From contig JAEETF010000030.1 in assembly GCA_016290195.1 (NCBI GenBank), positions 1-35,727 of the forward strand: a stretch of DNA of 35,727 bases, in the 5' to 3' direction. This document shows positions 1-7,728 of the stretch, piece after piece. Both the position numbers and the translations under genes were made by a program. The notes under the pieces were generated by a model. The model was not told where the DNA came from. It ran no database searches and saw only the letters and a program-made list of their open reading frames with translations. Origin of the DNA: Bacilli bacterium. Lineage in GTDB: Bacteria; Bacillota_I; Bacilli_A; RF39; UBA660. Within the stretch, counting starts at the first letter, position 1, and each line of letters opens with the position of its first letter.

Positions 1-1
1 T

Positions 2-77
<76 letters not shown>

Positions 78-95
78 TTCTTTTTGATAGTAGCT

Positions 96-172
96 GCGCT
101 CGTAGCTCAGCTGGATAGAGTGTTTGGCTACGAACCAAAAGGTCAGGGGTTCGAATCCCTTCGAGCGCACCA
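96..172 (+). tRNA. tRNA-Arg (anticodon ACG)
   Basis: The acceptor arms GCGCTCG (96-102) and CGAGCGC (162-168) pair, followed by A and an encoded CCA. The anticodon loop CTACGAA gives ACG, whose A34 is normally deaminated to inosine by TadA so that CGU, CGC and CGA are read. It lies 18 bases after tRNA-Phe in the same array. Confidence 0.97.
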
Positions 173-178
173 GATTAT

Positions 179-255
179 CGGGAAATGGCTCAACTTGGTA
201 GAGCACTTGGTTTGGGACCAAGGGGTTGCAGGTTCAAATCCTGTTTTCCCGACCA
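179..255 (+). tRNA. tRNA-Pro (anticodon TGG)
   Basis: The acceptor arms CGGGAAA (179-185) and TTTCCCG (245-251) pair, followed by A and an encoded CCA. The anticodon loop TTTGGGA gives TGG. It is the last tRNA of the array and is followed within 11 bases by a terminator. Confidence 0.97.
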
Positions 256-265
256 TTTAGTATGT

Positions 266-291
266 AAAGCCTTACTCTAAGGCTTTTTTTT
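266..291 (+). terminator. Intrinsic terminator of the tRNA array
   Basis: A 9-bp stem (AAAGCCTTA / TAAGGCTTT) with loop CTC is followed by an uninterrupted T tract. The ribosome site of the next gene (GGAGG, 293-297) starts directly after it. Confidence 0.9.
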
Positions 292-302
292 GTGGAGGTT
301 TT

Positions 303-1394
303 ATGATTTTTCTAGGTTCAATGCTTTTACTTTGTATACTTGCATTAATAATGGTTTTATTTGTAACTAAAAAAATATATTTATTTGAAATATTAGGAAA
401 AATAAAAAATAAATATATAAGATATATTATTGCATGTATTCCTGCTTTAATAATTATGCCTATGTTGTGGATTAATTATTTTAATACTATTATTGTTTTA
501 TTTACGTTAGTAGTATTTTGGATTATTGGTGATTTAATTTGCTTATTAATAAAAAAAATAACTAAAAAAGTTATTAAAAATATAACTAGAGGTACTATAA
601 TTCTATTATTTACTACTATATATTTTGTTATTGGATTTTATTTAGCTCATAATGTTGTTGAAACAAAATATACTATAGAGACAAATAAAAATATTGGTAT
701 GGAACAATTTAGAATTGCACAAATATCTGATAGTCATATTGGTTCTACTATGGATGGCAAACAGTTTAGCAAATATATGGACAGAATAAATAATACAAAT
801 CCTGATATTGTTGTTATAACTGGTGATTATGTTGACGACGATACTAGTTTTTATGATATGCGTATAGCTAGTGAAGGTCTTGGAAAATTGAAAACTAAAT
901 ATGGAGTATATTTTATTTATGGTAATCATGATAAAGGATATTTTGATTATCGTGATTTCGATGATAATGATTTAAGGAAAGAACTTCAAAAAAATAATGT
1001 TATTATTTTGGAAGATGAAGTAGTAGAATTAACAGATAAAATATATTTAATAGGAAGACAAGATAAGACTGTTAAAGATAGAAAATCGATTCAAAAACTA
1101 GTTGAAAATTTAGATAAAAATAAGTATATGATTGATCTTAACCATCAACCAAATGATTATAAAAATGAAGAACAAGCAGGTGTTGATTTAGTCTTATCAG
1201 GACATACTCATGGAGGACAATTCTTCCCTCTTGGACAAATAGGAACATTATTAGGTTTTAATGATGGATATTATGGACTTGAAAAAAGAGGTAATACTAA
1301 TTTTATAATAAATTCTGGTTTAGGAGACTGGACTATAAAATTTAAAATAGGAACTATTTCAGAATATACTATTATTGATATAGTAAAAAAATAG
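303..1394 (+). CDS. Membrane-anchored metallophosphoesterase (YkuE/YaeI-like)
   Basis: A calcineurin-like phosphoesterase fused to a membrane anchor. Residues 1-120 contain about four hydrophobic segments. The catalytic domain starts near residue 135 and shows the metal-ligand set in order: D143-x-H145, G-D175, G-N208-H209-D210, H281 (in LNHQP) and H301-T-H303. This layout matches membrane phosphoesterases related to YkuE and E. coli YaeI, some of which act on lipid-linked pyrophosphates such as UDP-diacylglucosamine; the substrate here cannot be read from sequence. The start is supported by GGAGG six bases upstream. It is a single-gene unit between the tRNA terminator and its own terminator. 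The 363-residue length is normal for membrane-anchored members. Confidence 0.88.
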   Translation: MIFLGSMLLLCILALIMVLFVTKKIYLFEILGKIKNKYIRYIIACIPALIIMPMLWINYFNTIIVLFTLVVFWIIGDLICLLIKKITKKVIKNITRGTIILLFTTIYFVIGFYLAHNVVETKYTIETNKNIGMEQFRIAQISDSHIGSTMDGKQFSKYMDRINNTNPDIVVITGDYVDDDTSFYDMRIASEGLGKLKTKYGVYFIYGNHDKGYFDYRDFDDNDLRKELQKNNVIILEDEVVELTDKIYLIGRQDKTVKDRKSIQKLVENLDKNKYMIDLNHQPNDYKNEEQAGVDLVLSGHTHGGQFFPLGQIGTLLGFNDGYYGLEKRGNTNFIINSGLGDWTIKFKIGTISEYTIIDIVKK

Positions 1395-1396
1395 AT

Positions 1397-1420
1397 AGAA
1401 GAAGATTTTCTTCTTTTTTT
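1397..1420 (+). terminator. Intrinsic terminator after the phosphoesterase gene
   Basis: The stem AGAAGAA / TTCTTCT with loop GATT is followed by T6-7. It begins two bases after the stop codon. Confidence 0.85.
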
Positions 1421-1452
1421 GCATATTTTTCTAAAAAATCATAAAATTAAGT

Positions 1453-1950
1453 ATGAGAACAATAATACATGATTTAGATAAAGAAAAACTATCAAAATTT
1501 AATTTTGATATGGAAGATTATATTGTAAATGCTAATGAATGCAAAAATAGTTGTATTGGTTGTTTTTCGTGTTGGATTAAGCATTCTAAATATTGTTTTT
1601 ATAAAGATAACTTTTCAAAATTAGTAGATAAACTTAAAAATTCTGATGAATTAATTATAATTAGTAAATCAAGATATGGTTGTTATAGTACAAACATTAA
1701 AAGAGTGTTAGAACGATGTCTAGGCTATGTATTACCATATTTTGAAGTACGAAATAATATGATTCATCATAAATTACGTTATAAGAATAATTTAGAGATT
1801 AATACTTTTTTCTATGGAGTCGCTTCAAAAGAAGATCAAGATAATTTATATTCATTAGTTAAAGCAAATTGTATTAATCTTGGTGTTATTAATTTTAACG
1901 TTAATTGTTTTAATGAAATTGAGGAGATAACAAATGCATGTTTTGATTAA
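1453..1950 (+). CDS. Flavodoxin-like NAD(P)H-dependent FMN reductase family protein
   Basis: A 165-residue flavodoxin-fold protein. The early CIGCFSCW motif and the segment DELIIISKSRYGCYSTNIKRVLER correspond to the cysteine motif and FMN-phosphate region of the clostridial flavodoxin/iron-sulfur flavoprotein-like family. Members often occur as adjacent pairs, as here. The physiological electron acceptor is unknown. I see no clear ribosome site before the ATG at 1453; the start was kept because the first beta-strand (RTIIHDL) begins immediately. The gene overlaps the next by 17 bases. The encoded C-terminus is short, ending just after the region where the partner begins. Confidence 0.75.
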   Translation: MRTIIHDLDKEKLSKFNFDMEDYIVNANECKNSCIGCFSCWIKHSKYCFYKDNFSKLVDKLKNSDELIIISKSRYGCYSTNIKRVLERCLGYVLPYFEVRNNMIHHKLRYKNNLEINTFFYGVASKEDQDNLYSLVKANCINLGVINFNVNCFNEIEEITNACFD

Positions 1951-2479
1951 TGGAAGCCAGAAAAGTAAGAGTAGTAATTCAGAATATTTTTTAGAATACA
2001 TTAGTAAAAATATCAATGAATGTACTATTTTTAGTTTAAAAAAAGATAGTTATAAAAACATTATTAGTAGCATTAAAGAGTCTGAAAATGTAGTTATGGC
2101 ATTTCCTTTGTATGTTGATAGTCCAAACACAGTGACAATTTGTTTTTTAGATTATATATATGATAATAATATTACTATAAATAAAAATATTTATGTTGTT
2201 ATTAATTGTGGTTTTAGAGAAGGAGAACATAATATAACTGCTCTTAATATTATAAAAAACTGGTGTAAAAAAGTTCACGCTAATTATTGCGGAGCCGTTT
2301 TAATTGGTGCAGGTGAAGTTGCTGGAAATAAAAAGTATCAATTCATTAGTAAAAAAGTTTTCAAATGTTTGAATAAACTTAGTAATGATATTGAGAATAA
2401 TATAGTCTCAAAAGATATGATAACAACTGTTAGTTTATTAAATAATAAACTATATTGTATGATTGCCAATATATCTTAG
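1934..2479 (+). CDS. NAD(P)H-dependent oxidoreductase, flavodoxin fold
   Basis: A second flavodoxin-like protein, 181 residues. The N-terminus MHVLINGSQKSKSSNSEYF is a first strand plus phosphate-binding loop of the type LINGSP(K/R)xxxSNS. The segment VVMAFPLYVDSPN matches the second FMN loop (xFPLYVDSxP). A ribosome site GAGGAG lies at 1920-1925. It overlaps the upstream reductase gene, so the two are probably translated together and may form a heteromeric or sequential redox pair; that partnership is inference from the arrangement. No terminator with a T tract follows directly; the hairpin at 2541 is about 60 bases downstream. Confidence 0.75.
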   Translation: MHVLINGSQKSKSSNSEYFLEYISKNINECTIFSLKKDSYKNIISSIKESENVVMAFPLYVDSPNTVTICFLDYIYDNNITINKNIYVVINCGFREGEHNITALNIIKNWCKKVHANYCGAVLIGAGEVAGNKKYQFISKKVFKCLNKLSNDIENNIVSKDMITTVSLLNNKLYCMIANIS

Positions 2480-2888
2480 AATAAAGACAGTAAAAAAAAT
2501 AATTTAACTAAGAATGATATAATGAAACAATGAAAGGAACTTATAAAAGCTCCCTTTTATAAAATTCAAATAATTTAAAAATTTTTCTAATGGAACAAGT
2601 GTTGCAATAATTTTTACGTTTTTGCTCATAACTGATTTTCAGTAATTTCTAAATACAATTTATCAGATATAAAAAAGTATCAATTAATAATCATAATCAT
2701 GATTTTCTAAATTATCATTGAATTTACTTTAAATATTAAAATTATGTACATTTTTTTATAAATGTTTACAAAAACGTTACTTATAAATCATTTGATGTAG
2801 TCATTAACTAATTATGAACGATAATATGCGAAATATTATATTTAATTGTTAAAATTAAATGAATAACAAGTATAAAGGAGATATTTAA
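2480..2888. other. Gene-poor interval of about 400 bases
   Basis: No convincing reading frame or RNA family is visible on either strand. A perfect hairpin (TTATAAAAG / CTTTTATAA, loop CTCC) lies at 2541-2562 but lacks a T tract. The rest is very AT-rich. The right end carries a strong ribosome site (AAAGGAG, 2875-2881) for the small gene at 2889. It could be a decayed region or hold an unrecognised small RNA; nothing visible decides this. Confidence 0.5.
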
Positions 2889-3071
2889 ATGAATGATGAT
2901 AAAAAGAAACCAGAAATAGATATATTAACACTATATAGAAATTATTTATGTGCTTTACAAGAAAGAAAAGAAAATGGAACAAAATATGGTGATACAGATA
3001 ATATGATTAGTTTTTATGAAAAACATTTAAATTTAAAATCAAAAAAAATGGTAAATAAAAAGAAAAAATAA
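2889..3071 (+). CDS. Small hypothetical protein (60 aa)
   Basis: I do not recognise this protein. It is hydrophilic and highly charged, with a lysine-rich N-terminus (NDDKKKPE), a helical middle (LTLYRNYLCALQERKEN) and a poly-lysine C-terminus (KKMVNKKKK). A strong ribosome site, AAAGGAG, sits seven bases before the ATG, and a good terminator follows, so it is likely a real expressed gene. No membrane segment or signal peptide is present. The basic tail would suit binding to nucleic acid or the ribosome, but that is only a guess from composition. Confidence 0.6.
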   Translation: MNDDKKKPEIDILTLYRNYLCALQERKENGTKYGDTDNMISFYEKHLNLKSKKMVNKKKK

Positions 3072-3100
3072 TTTAACAATTATTTATTATCTAAAAAACA

Positions 3101-3130
3101 AAAAAGAACTTTTAAAAAGTTCTTTTTAAT
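3101..3130. terminator. Bidirectional terminator between the small gene and tRNA-Cys
   Basis: AAAAAGAAC pairs with GTTCTTTTT (3119-3127) around an AT-rich centre. It has T runs in both directions, so it can end the plus-strand small gene and the minus-strand tRNA-Cys. Confidence 0.8.
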
Positions 3131-3135
3131 TCATA

Positions 3136-3209
3136 TGGAGGGCCCGACCGGATTTGAACCAGCGATCAGGGAGTTGCAGTCCCATGCCTTACCACTTGGC
3201 TACGGACCC
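3136..3209 (-). tRNA. tRNA-Cys (anticodon GCA)
   Basis: On the minus strand the acceptor arms GGGTCCG and CGGGCCC pair with one T-G wobble, followed by discriminator T and an encoded CCA. The anticodon loop CTGCAAC gives GCA. A U73 discriminator is a known identity element of tRNA-Cys, which supports the call. Confidence 0.96.
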
Positions 3210-3219
3210 ACGCAAAATA

Positions 3220-3248
3220 ATTATATCAAACATTAATTTAATTTACAA
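3220..3248 (-). promoter_or_regulatory. Promoter of tRNA-Cys
   Basis: Minus strand: -35 TTGTAA (3243-3248), a 17-base spacer, and -10 TATAAT (3220-3225) preceded by TGA (extended -10). The transcript would start near 3213, just upstream of the mature 5' end. Confidence 0.75.
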
Positions 3249-3305
3249 GTATTTATGTTTAAAAATAGAAACTTGTGCATACTATTAATGTTTGGAGGAA
3301 ATACT

Positions 3306-5150
3306 ATGCATAAAGAAAAAATAATATTTAGTATTTTATCAATTTTTTTAACAATTTCATTAATATATTATATTTTAATTTTTAAAAATATTGAGAATGT
3401 ATTTAGATTAATAATTATTAGTATTTTAATAATTATTGATATTGTTATTTTAGTAAAAATATGGAAGTCTAAATTAACTTTTACTAAAGGAGTATTCTTT
3501 TGTACATATATTTTATTTCTTATGGTAGCAATTACTAATTTAAAAGACATATATGGTAATTTAAAGAGTATTAGTGCTTCATATAGTATATCTGGTAGTA
3601 GTATAGTAAAACTCAAAGGAAAAGAGCTAAATAATAGAAAAATAGGGGTATTATTTGATGATATGGAACATTTAAAAGTGTTATCATTTTATAATTTAGA
3701 ATTAGTAGTTGAAAATAGTTATTTAGATATATTAAATGATTTATATGAAGAAAAAATATATTATGCCTATTTACCATCTAATTATATTCAAATGTTTAAT
3801 ATGTTAGAACAGTATAAGTCAATTGAAAATGATACTGAAGTAATATATACTAATTATAAAAAAGTAAAAATTGAAAATAATAATATTGATATTATTAATA
3901 ATCCATTTAGTATATTAGTAATGGGTGTTGATTCTAATTCTGAAAGTTCATTTAATGGTGATGCTTTAATATTAATAACATTTAATCCTAAAACATTAAA
4001 ATCAACTGTTTTAAGTATACCAAGAGATACATATACTAATATTACTTGTTTTAATAACAATAGAAAAAATAAAATTACTCACGCTGCTTGGTATGGTGAA
4101 GATTGTATGATATCATCAATAGAAAATTTATTTGATATTAAAATTAATTATTTTGTAAAAATAAATTTTGAAGGATTTGTATCTTTAGTAGATTTATTAG
4201 GTGGTATAGAAGTAGATGTTCCTATTTCTTTTTGTGAACAAGATAGTAAAAGAAATTTTGATAATCAAATATGCCTTGAAAAAGGATTAAAAAATTTAAA
4301 TGGTGAAGAAGCACTTGCACTTGCAAGACATAGAAAAACGATAAATGATTTTATTAGAAATGATAATCAAAAAATAATTCTTGAATCATTAGTAAAAAAA
4401 ATAAGTAATGACTTAAGTATTGATAAGTTAAAAGGAATATTAAATATTATTAGTAAAAATATAACTACCAATATGAGTATAGATAATATTATGAATTTAT
4501 ATAATTTAGTATCTAAGAAAGATTTGCTTTCAAAAAGTCAAATTCTTAAATTAGAAGGTGAAGATGCATATATATATGATTATGATTTTATTCATAATGA
4601 AGGAATGGATATGTTACTATATGATTTTGTACCTAATAATGATAATATTAATTATGTATCGAGTATAATGCAAGAAAACTTATATGGGAAAGTAAATAGT
4701 GCTATTAAAGATAGAAGCGTTATATTATTACCAGAATTTAATAATATTAATGAAGCTAAGGATTTTTGTAATAAACATAATATTATATTAGATATAGAAT
4801 ATAAAGATAGTAATAGTGATGGCGTTGTTTTAAGTCAAAATATACCACCAAATACTGATATTGATTATATATCTGATTTAACAATTGAAGTATCTAAAAA
4901 GAAAGAAAAAATAAATTGTTTAAGTGAAGAATATAAAAATAGTGATAAATGTATTATTCCTAATTTTATCGGTAAGGATTATGATGAATTTAAAACTTGG
5001 TTAAAACAAAATAATTATAGTTTTATAATAAACACTAATACTATTAAAGATAATGATAATAAGGGAAAGATAATAAAGCAATCTATAAGTGGAGTATATA
5101 TAGTAGATTTAATTGGTAAAAAAATAGAAATAACTTATGTCGAAAAATAA
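3306..5150 (+). CDS. LytR-CpsA-Psr (LCP) family protein with C-terminal PASTA-like domains
   Basis: LCP enzymes move undecaprenyl-pyrophosphate-linked glycopolymers, such as teichoic acids, onto peptidoglycan outside the membrane. About three hydrophobic segments occupy the first 80 residues. The LCP core has the hallmarks GVDS, DALILITFNP, VLSIPRDTY, DLLGGIEVDVP and LNGEEALALARHR, which include the arginines and aspartates used for pyrophosphate and Mg binding. After the core come two PASTA-like units, LPEFNN...LTIEVSKKK and IPNFIGK...IEITYVEK, separated by a loop with two cysteines. The start at ATG 3306 is chosen because GGAGG (3295-3299) precedes it; an upstream ATG at 3255 has no such site. 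Converges on the ltaS-like gene with a shared terminator. PASTA units are typical of PknB/StkP kinases and some PBPs, so the fusion is unusual. Confidence 0.9.
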   Translation: MHKEKIIFSILSIFLTISLIYYILIFKNIENVFRLIIISILIIIDIVILVKIWKSKLTFTKGVFFCTYILFLMVAITNLKDIYGNLKSISASYSISGSSIVKLKGKELNNRKIGVLFDDMEHLKVLSFYNLELVVENSYLDILNDLYEEKIYYAYLPSNYIQMFNMLEQYKSIENDTEVIYTNYKKVKIENNNIDIINNPFSILVMGVDSNSESSFNGDALILITFNPKTLKSTVLSIPRDTYTNITCFNNNRKNKITHAAWYGEDCMISSIENLFDIKINYFVKINFEGFVSLVDLLGGIEVDVPISFCEQDSKRNFDNQICLEKGLKNLNGEEALALARHRKTINDFIRNDNQKIILESLVKKISNDLSIDKLKGILNIISKNITTNMSIDNIMNLYNLVSKKDLLSKSQILKLEGEDAYIYDYDFIHNEGMDMLLYDFVPNNDNINYVSSIMQENLYGKVNSAIKDRSVILLPEFNNINEAKDFCNKHNIILDIEYKDSNSDGVVLSQNIPPNTDIDYISDLTIEVSKKKEKINCLSEEYKNSDKCIIPNFIGKDYDEFKTWLKQNNYSFIINTNTIKDNDNKGKIIKQSISGVYIVDLIGKKIEITYVEK

Positions 5151-5170
5151 AAAACCTATTCAGGTTTTTT
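5149..5170. terminator. Bidirectional terminator between LCP and LtaS-like genes
   Basis: AAAAAACCT pairs with AGGTTTTTT around loop ATTC. The stem overlaps the stop codons of both convergent genes and has T runs on either strand. Confidence 0.88.
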
Positions 5171-7171
5171 ATTTTGTACTATTGATTCTGATTCTTTAGT
5201 TTTCTTAATTAAGTCATAAGTAATAATTGAATCAGAAATTGATATTGCTTCATTAGCTTTATCAATACCATTATTTATATAATCTAGTGTTATTGTTTCA
5301 TCCGGATTAATTAATTTCCATTCCTCTTTTTGACCTAAATAATATAATTTGTCGGTAAGCCAGTCACCATTAGGGAATACAACAATATTATCTTTAACAT
5401 TAAATATATCATGTCCTAGACTATATTTACTAGAAAAATTGAACATGTTTCCAAGAGTAGGTAGAACATCATACATACCCATGGCACTATCTACTTCACC
5501 ATGAAGTTTCTTTTGTATATCCTTGTCTTTTGTCCAAATAATAAGTGGCACTTTTCTATTTAATTCATAAAAATAATTATCAATAGTTACGTAATCAGGA
5601 TCTTCTTTATCTTTTATTGAATCAGTTTCTGGATCATAATTATAGAATCTGTTAAATTCTGCTTTTTTAAGCTTAGCATCATGATCGCCATAAATAATTA
5701 TAACTAAATCATCAAGAAGACCTTCTTTATCTAAGTCATCAATTAATTGACCAATGGCCTCATCAGCATAATGAACAGTCTTTAAATAGTCACCCATTGT
5801 TGTACCTTCAAGATATGGTGCAGTAACAGTTTCTTTTAAACCAGTTTCTTTATTTTCTACCTCATATTTATAAGTAACATCAAAGTCGACTGTTTCAGCA
5901 GCAGCAAATGGTGTATGATTTGTAAGCATAATTAGAATACCATAATATTTTTCATTATTTTCATCAATATCTTTTATCTTTTCAACAGCTTGTCTAAAGA
6001 ATGACTTATCACTTAATCCAAGACCAAGTACTTCATCAATTTCAAAGTCTTTATTGTAGCAATAGAAACGATCATAACCAAGAGATTCATGAGCTACATT
6101 TCTATTCCAAAAAGTACAATTATTAGCATGCATACTAAATGTATAATAATTTTGTTCTTTTAATAATTTTGGGATTGTTACATATTCACGATCATAATAA
6201 TTTACAAATACTGTTCCACTTGAAGATGGCATAAGTGAAGTATTGAATGTAAATTCAGTATCACTACTTGTACCAACACTATCTTGAGCATAAAAATTTG
6301 TAAAATATAATCCTTCTTTAGCTAATTTATTAAGATTAGGTGTAACTTCTTTGTTATTTATTTTTGTATCCATTGTAAATTTTTGAATACTTTCAGCATG
6401 AATAACAAGGACATTTTTATCTTTTAATAAATTAGTATATTTATTATCTTCATGTGTATAATCTTTATTATCATAATATTCTCTAAATGTTTTAGCATGT
6501 TCATCATATCCAAATAATGGACTAATTTGTGGTTTTATACTTATTACTAAATCATTAAATTGATATAAATATAGTCCAAATTTCATAACAACATATTCAC
6601 GATTCCATTGTTTACTAAAACGACCAATATCTAAGTTGCTAAGAGTGGAAACAAAAAGTCCTACGAAAATTACTCCAACAATCAATGTATTTAGTAAAAA
6701 TTGTTTAGCATTTTGTTTAATTTTATCATAATATTTTTTCCTTTTTAAACTACCATGAACGATAATTAAAATAATAATTTGTAGTATATAAATAAAGTCT
6801 TTTGCTTCCATAACATTTTGAACAATTGCATCTGATACTCCAAGTGCTTGAAGTGAAGTTGCAATTAATGAAAAAGAAGTAAATGATAAAAAGTTATTAT
6901 AATAAACTGAATTAACTACGCATATTGTAGTAAAAAATATAGACCAAACTAAATAATATTTAAATCTATTTTTAGGTTTAAATAAATAACCAAAAGATGC
7001 AATAATTAATATTACAGCAATATCAGCTAAAAGTGGTTTAAGTTCTAATGGATTTTTTACTGAAAAACTTCTAATTAGAAGTTCATTAATTATTGAAGTA
7101 ATAACAAATGTTAAAAATAATACATTCGTTTTGCAATAATCACTTATTTTTTTCATAATTTTATTAAACAA
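5156..7171 (-). CDS. LtaS-family sulfatase-fold enzyme (lipoteichoic acid synthase or phosphoglycerol transferase)
   Basis: About five membrane helices (roughly residues 15-210) precede an extracellular sulfatase-fold domain with NVLVIHAESIQ, GTSSDTEF, SMHANNCTFWNRN, SLGYDRFY and IIYGDHD. The family polymerises glycerol phosphate from phosphatidylglycerol onto a glycolipid. Aligned on the SD[ST]EF anchor, the nucleophile position (Thr300 in S. aureus LtaS) is Ser302 here. The start TTG at 7171 is chosen because GAGGTG lies six bases before it; the longer frame from TTG 7195 would have that site inside its coding region. Length about 671 residues is normal. It sits opposite the LCP gene, so teichoic acid synthesis and attachment functions are neighbours. 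The exact product (LTA or another phosphoglycerol polymer) is not decided by sequence. Confidence 0.88.
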   Translation of the reverse strand: MFNKIMKKISDYCKTNVLFLTFVITSIINELLIRSFSVKNPLELKPLLADIAVILIIASFGYLFKPKNRFKYYLVWSIFFTTICVVNSVYYNNFLSFTSFSLIATSLQALGVSDAIVQNVMEAKDFIYILQIIILIIVHGSLKRKKYYDKIKQNAKQFLLNTLIVGVIFVGLFVSTLSNLDIGRFSKQWNREYVVMKFGLYLYQFNDLVISIKPQISPLFGYDEHAKTFREYYDNKDYTHEDNKYTNLLKDKNVLVIHAESIQKFTMDTKINNKEVTPNLNKLAKEGLYFTNFYAQDSVGTSSDTEFTFNTSLMPSSSGTVFVNYYDREYVTIPKLLKEQNYYTFSMHANNCTFWNRNVAHESLGYDRFYCYNKDFEIDEVLGLGLSDKSFFRQAVEKIKDIDENNEKYYGILIMLTNHTPFAAAETVDFDVTYKYEVENKETGLKETVTAPYLEGTTMGDYLKTVHYADEAIGQLIDDLDKEGLLDDLVIIIYGDHDAKLKKAEFNRFYNYDPETDSIKDKEDPDYVTIDNYFYELNRKVPLIIWTKDKDIQKKLHGEVDSAMGMYDVLPTLGNMFNFSSKYSLGHDIFNVKDNIVVFPNGDWLTDKLYYLGQKEEWKLINPDETITLDYINNGIDKANEAISISDSIITYDLIKKTKESESIVQNKKPE

Positions 7172-7196
7172 TTTACTCACCTCATAAACTAGCAAT

Positions 7197-7202
7197 ATTA
7201 TA
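7197..7202 (-). promoter_or_regulatory. -10 element upstream of the LtaS-like gene
   Basis: TATAAT on the minus strand within TGTTATAAT (extended -10). The leader before the TTG start would be only about 20 bases. No good -35 is visible. Confidence 0.55.
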
Positions 7203-7220
7203 ACACTTTTTAAAATAATA

Positions 7221-7241
7221 AAGCAAACTATAAGTTTGCTT
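7221..7241 (-). terminator. Hairpin at the end of the HD-GYP operon
   Basis: AAGCAAACT pairs with AGTTTGCTT around ATA, a 9-bp stem overlapping the last codons of the gene ending at 7228. The minus-strand T tract is interrupted, so termination may be partial. Confidence 0.55.
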
Positions 7242-7728
7242 TTTGGTATATTTTTTCATTATCTGGTAAGATGATAGTGTATTTTTTATTTTCTTTTTCT
7301 ACTATAGGGCTTAAAGTCCAATTTTTTTCCATAAAATCTATGATTTTATTAATGACTAATATTTCATTTTCTTCAATATGTTCACAGGCATCAAGAAAAG
7401 TTAAAACGCAGTCTTCAATTGATACATGTTTTGAATTATTAGTAGATAATTCGTGATAAAGATTCATAACATCATGTTTATTTTCAATAATTGGTGCATC
7501 TTGTAAAGATAATTCTATACCAAAATTTAATGTTTCATAATCTTGAATAATATTTAAAGTATAATCAAGTTTTAAATAAGTAAATATATCATTTAAAATA
7601 TCTATTTCTTCTTTTGAAAAAATAGGACTATCAAGTAATAAATTAAGAGCTATATTCATAATACGTTTATCGTTTTGATTTTTTGATAGTGCAATATGTT
7701 TTTTTATAGTTTCTATATAATTAGGCAT
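7228..7728 (-). CDS. Uncharacterised protein coupled to an HD-GYP gene
   Basis: I do not recognise this 166-residue protein. It is soluble and predicted largely helical, acidic, with no signal peptide or membrane segment; the first 100 residues read as amphipathic helices. The ATG overlaps the last eight bases of the upstream HD-GYP gene, and the ribosome site AGGAGC-like lies inside that gene, so translation is probably coupled. The tight pairing suggests it works with the phosphodiesterase, perhaps as a partner or regulator; that is inference from position only. Confidence 0.65.
   Translation of the reverse strand: MPNYIETIKKHIALSKNQNDKRIMNIALNLLLDSPIFSKEEIDILNDIFTYLKLDYTLNIIQDYETLNFGIELSLQDAPIIENKHDVMNLYHELSTNNSKHVSIEDCVLTFLDACEHIEENEILVINKIIDFMEKNWTLSPIVEKENKKYTIILPDNEKIYQKANL

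Noticed and set aside
642-929. Minus-strand 95-residue frame inside the metallophosphoesterase gene
   Set aside because: It is the antisense shadow of a gene with intact catalytic motifs and has no ribosome site.
2541-2562. Hairpin TTATAAAAG / CTTTTATAA as a terminator of the reductase pair
   Set aside because: No T tract follows and it lies about 60 bases after the stop, so I only note it within the gap.
2761-2800. Catabolite-response (cre) or other operator in the gap near AAAACGTTACTT
   Set aside because: It matches the cre consensus poorly and has no clear promoter beside it.
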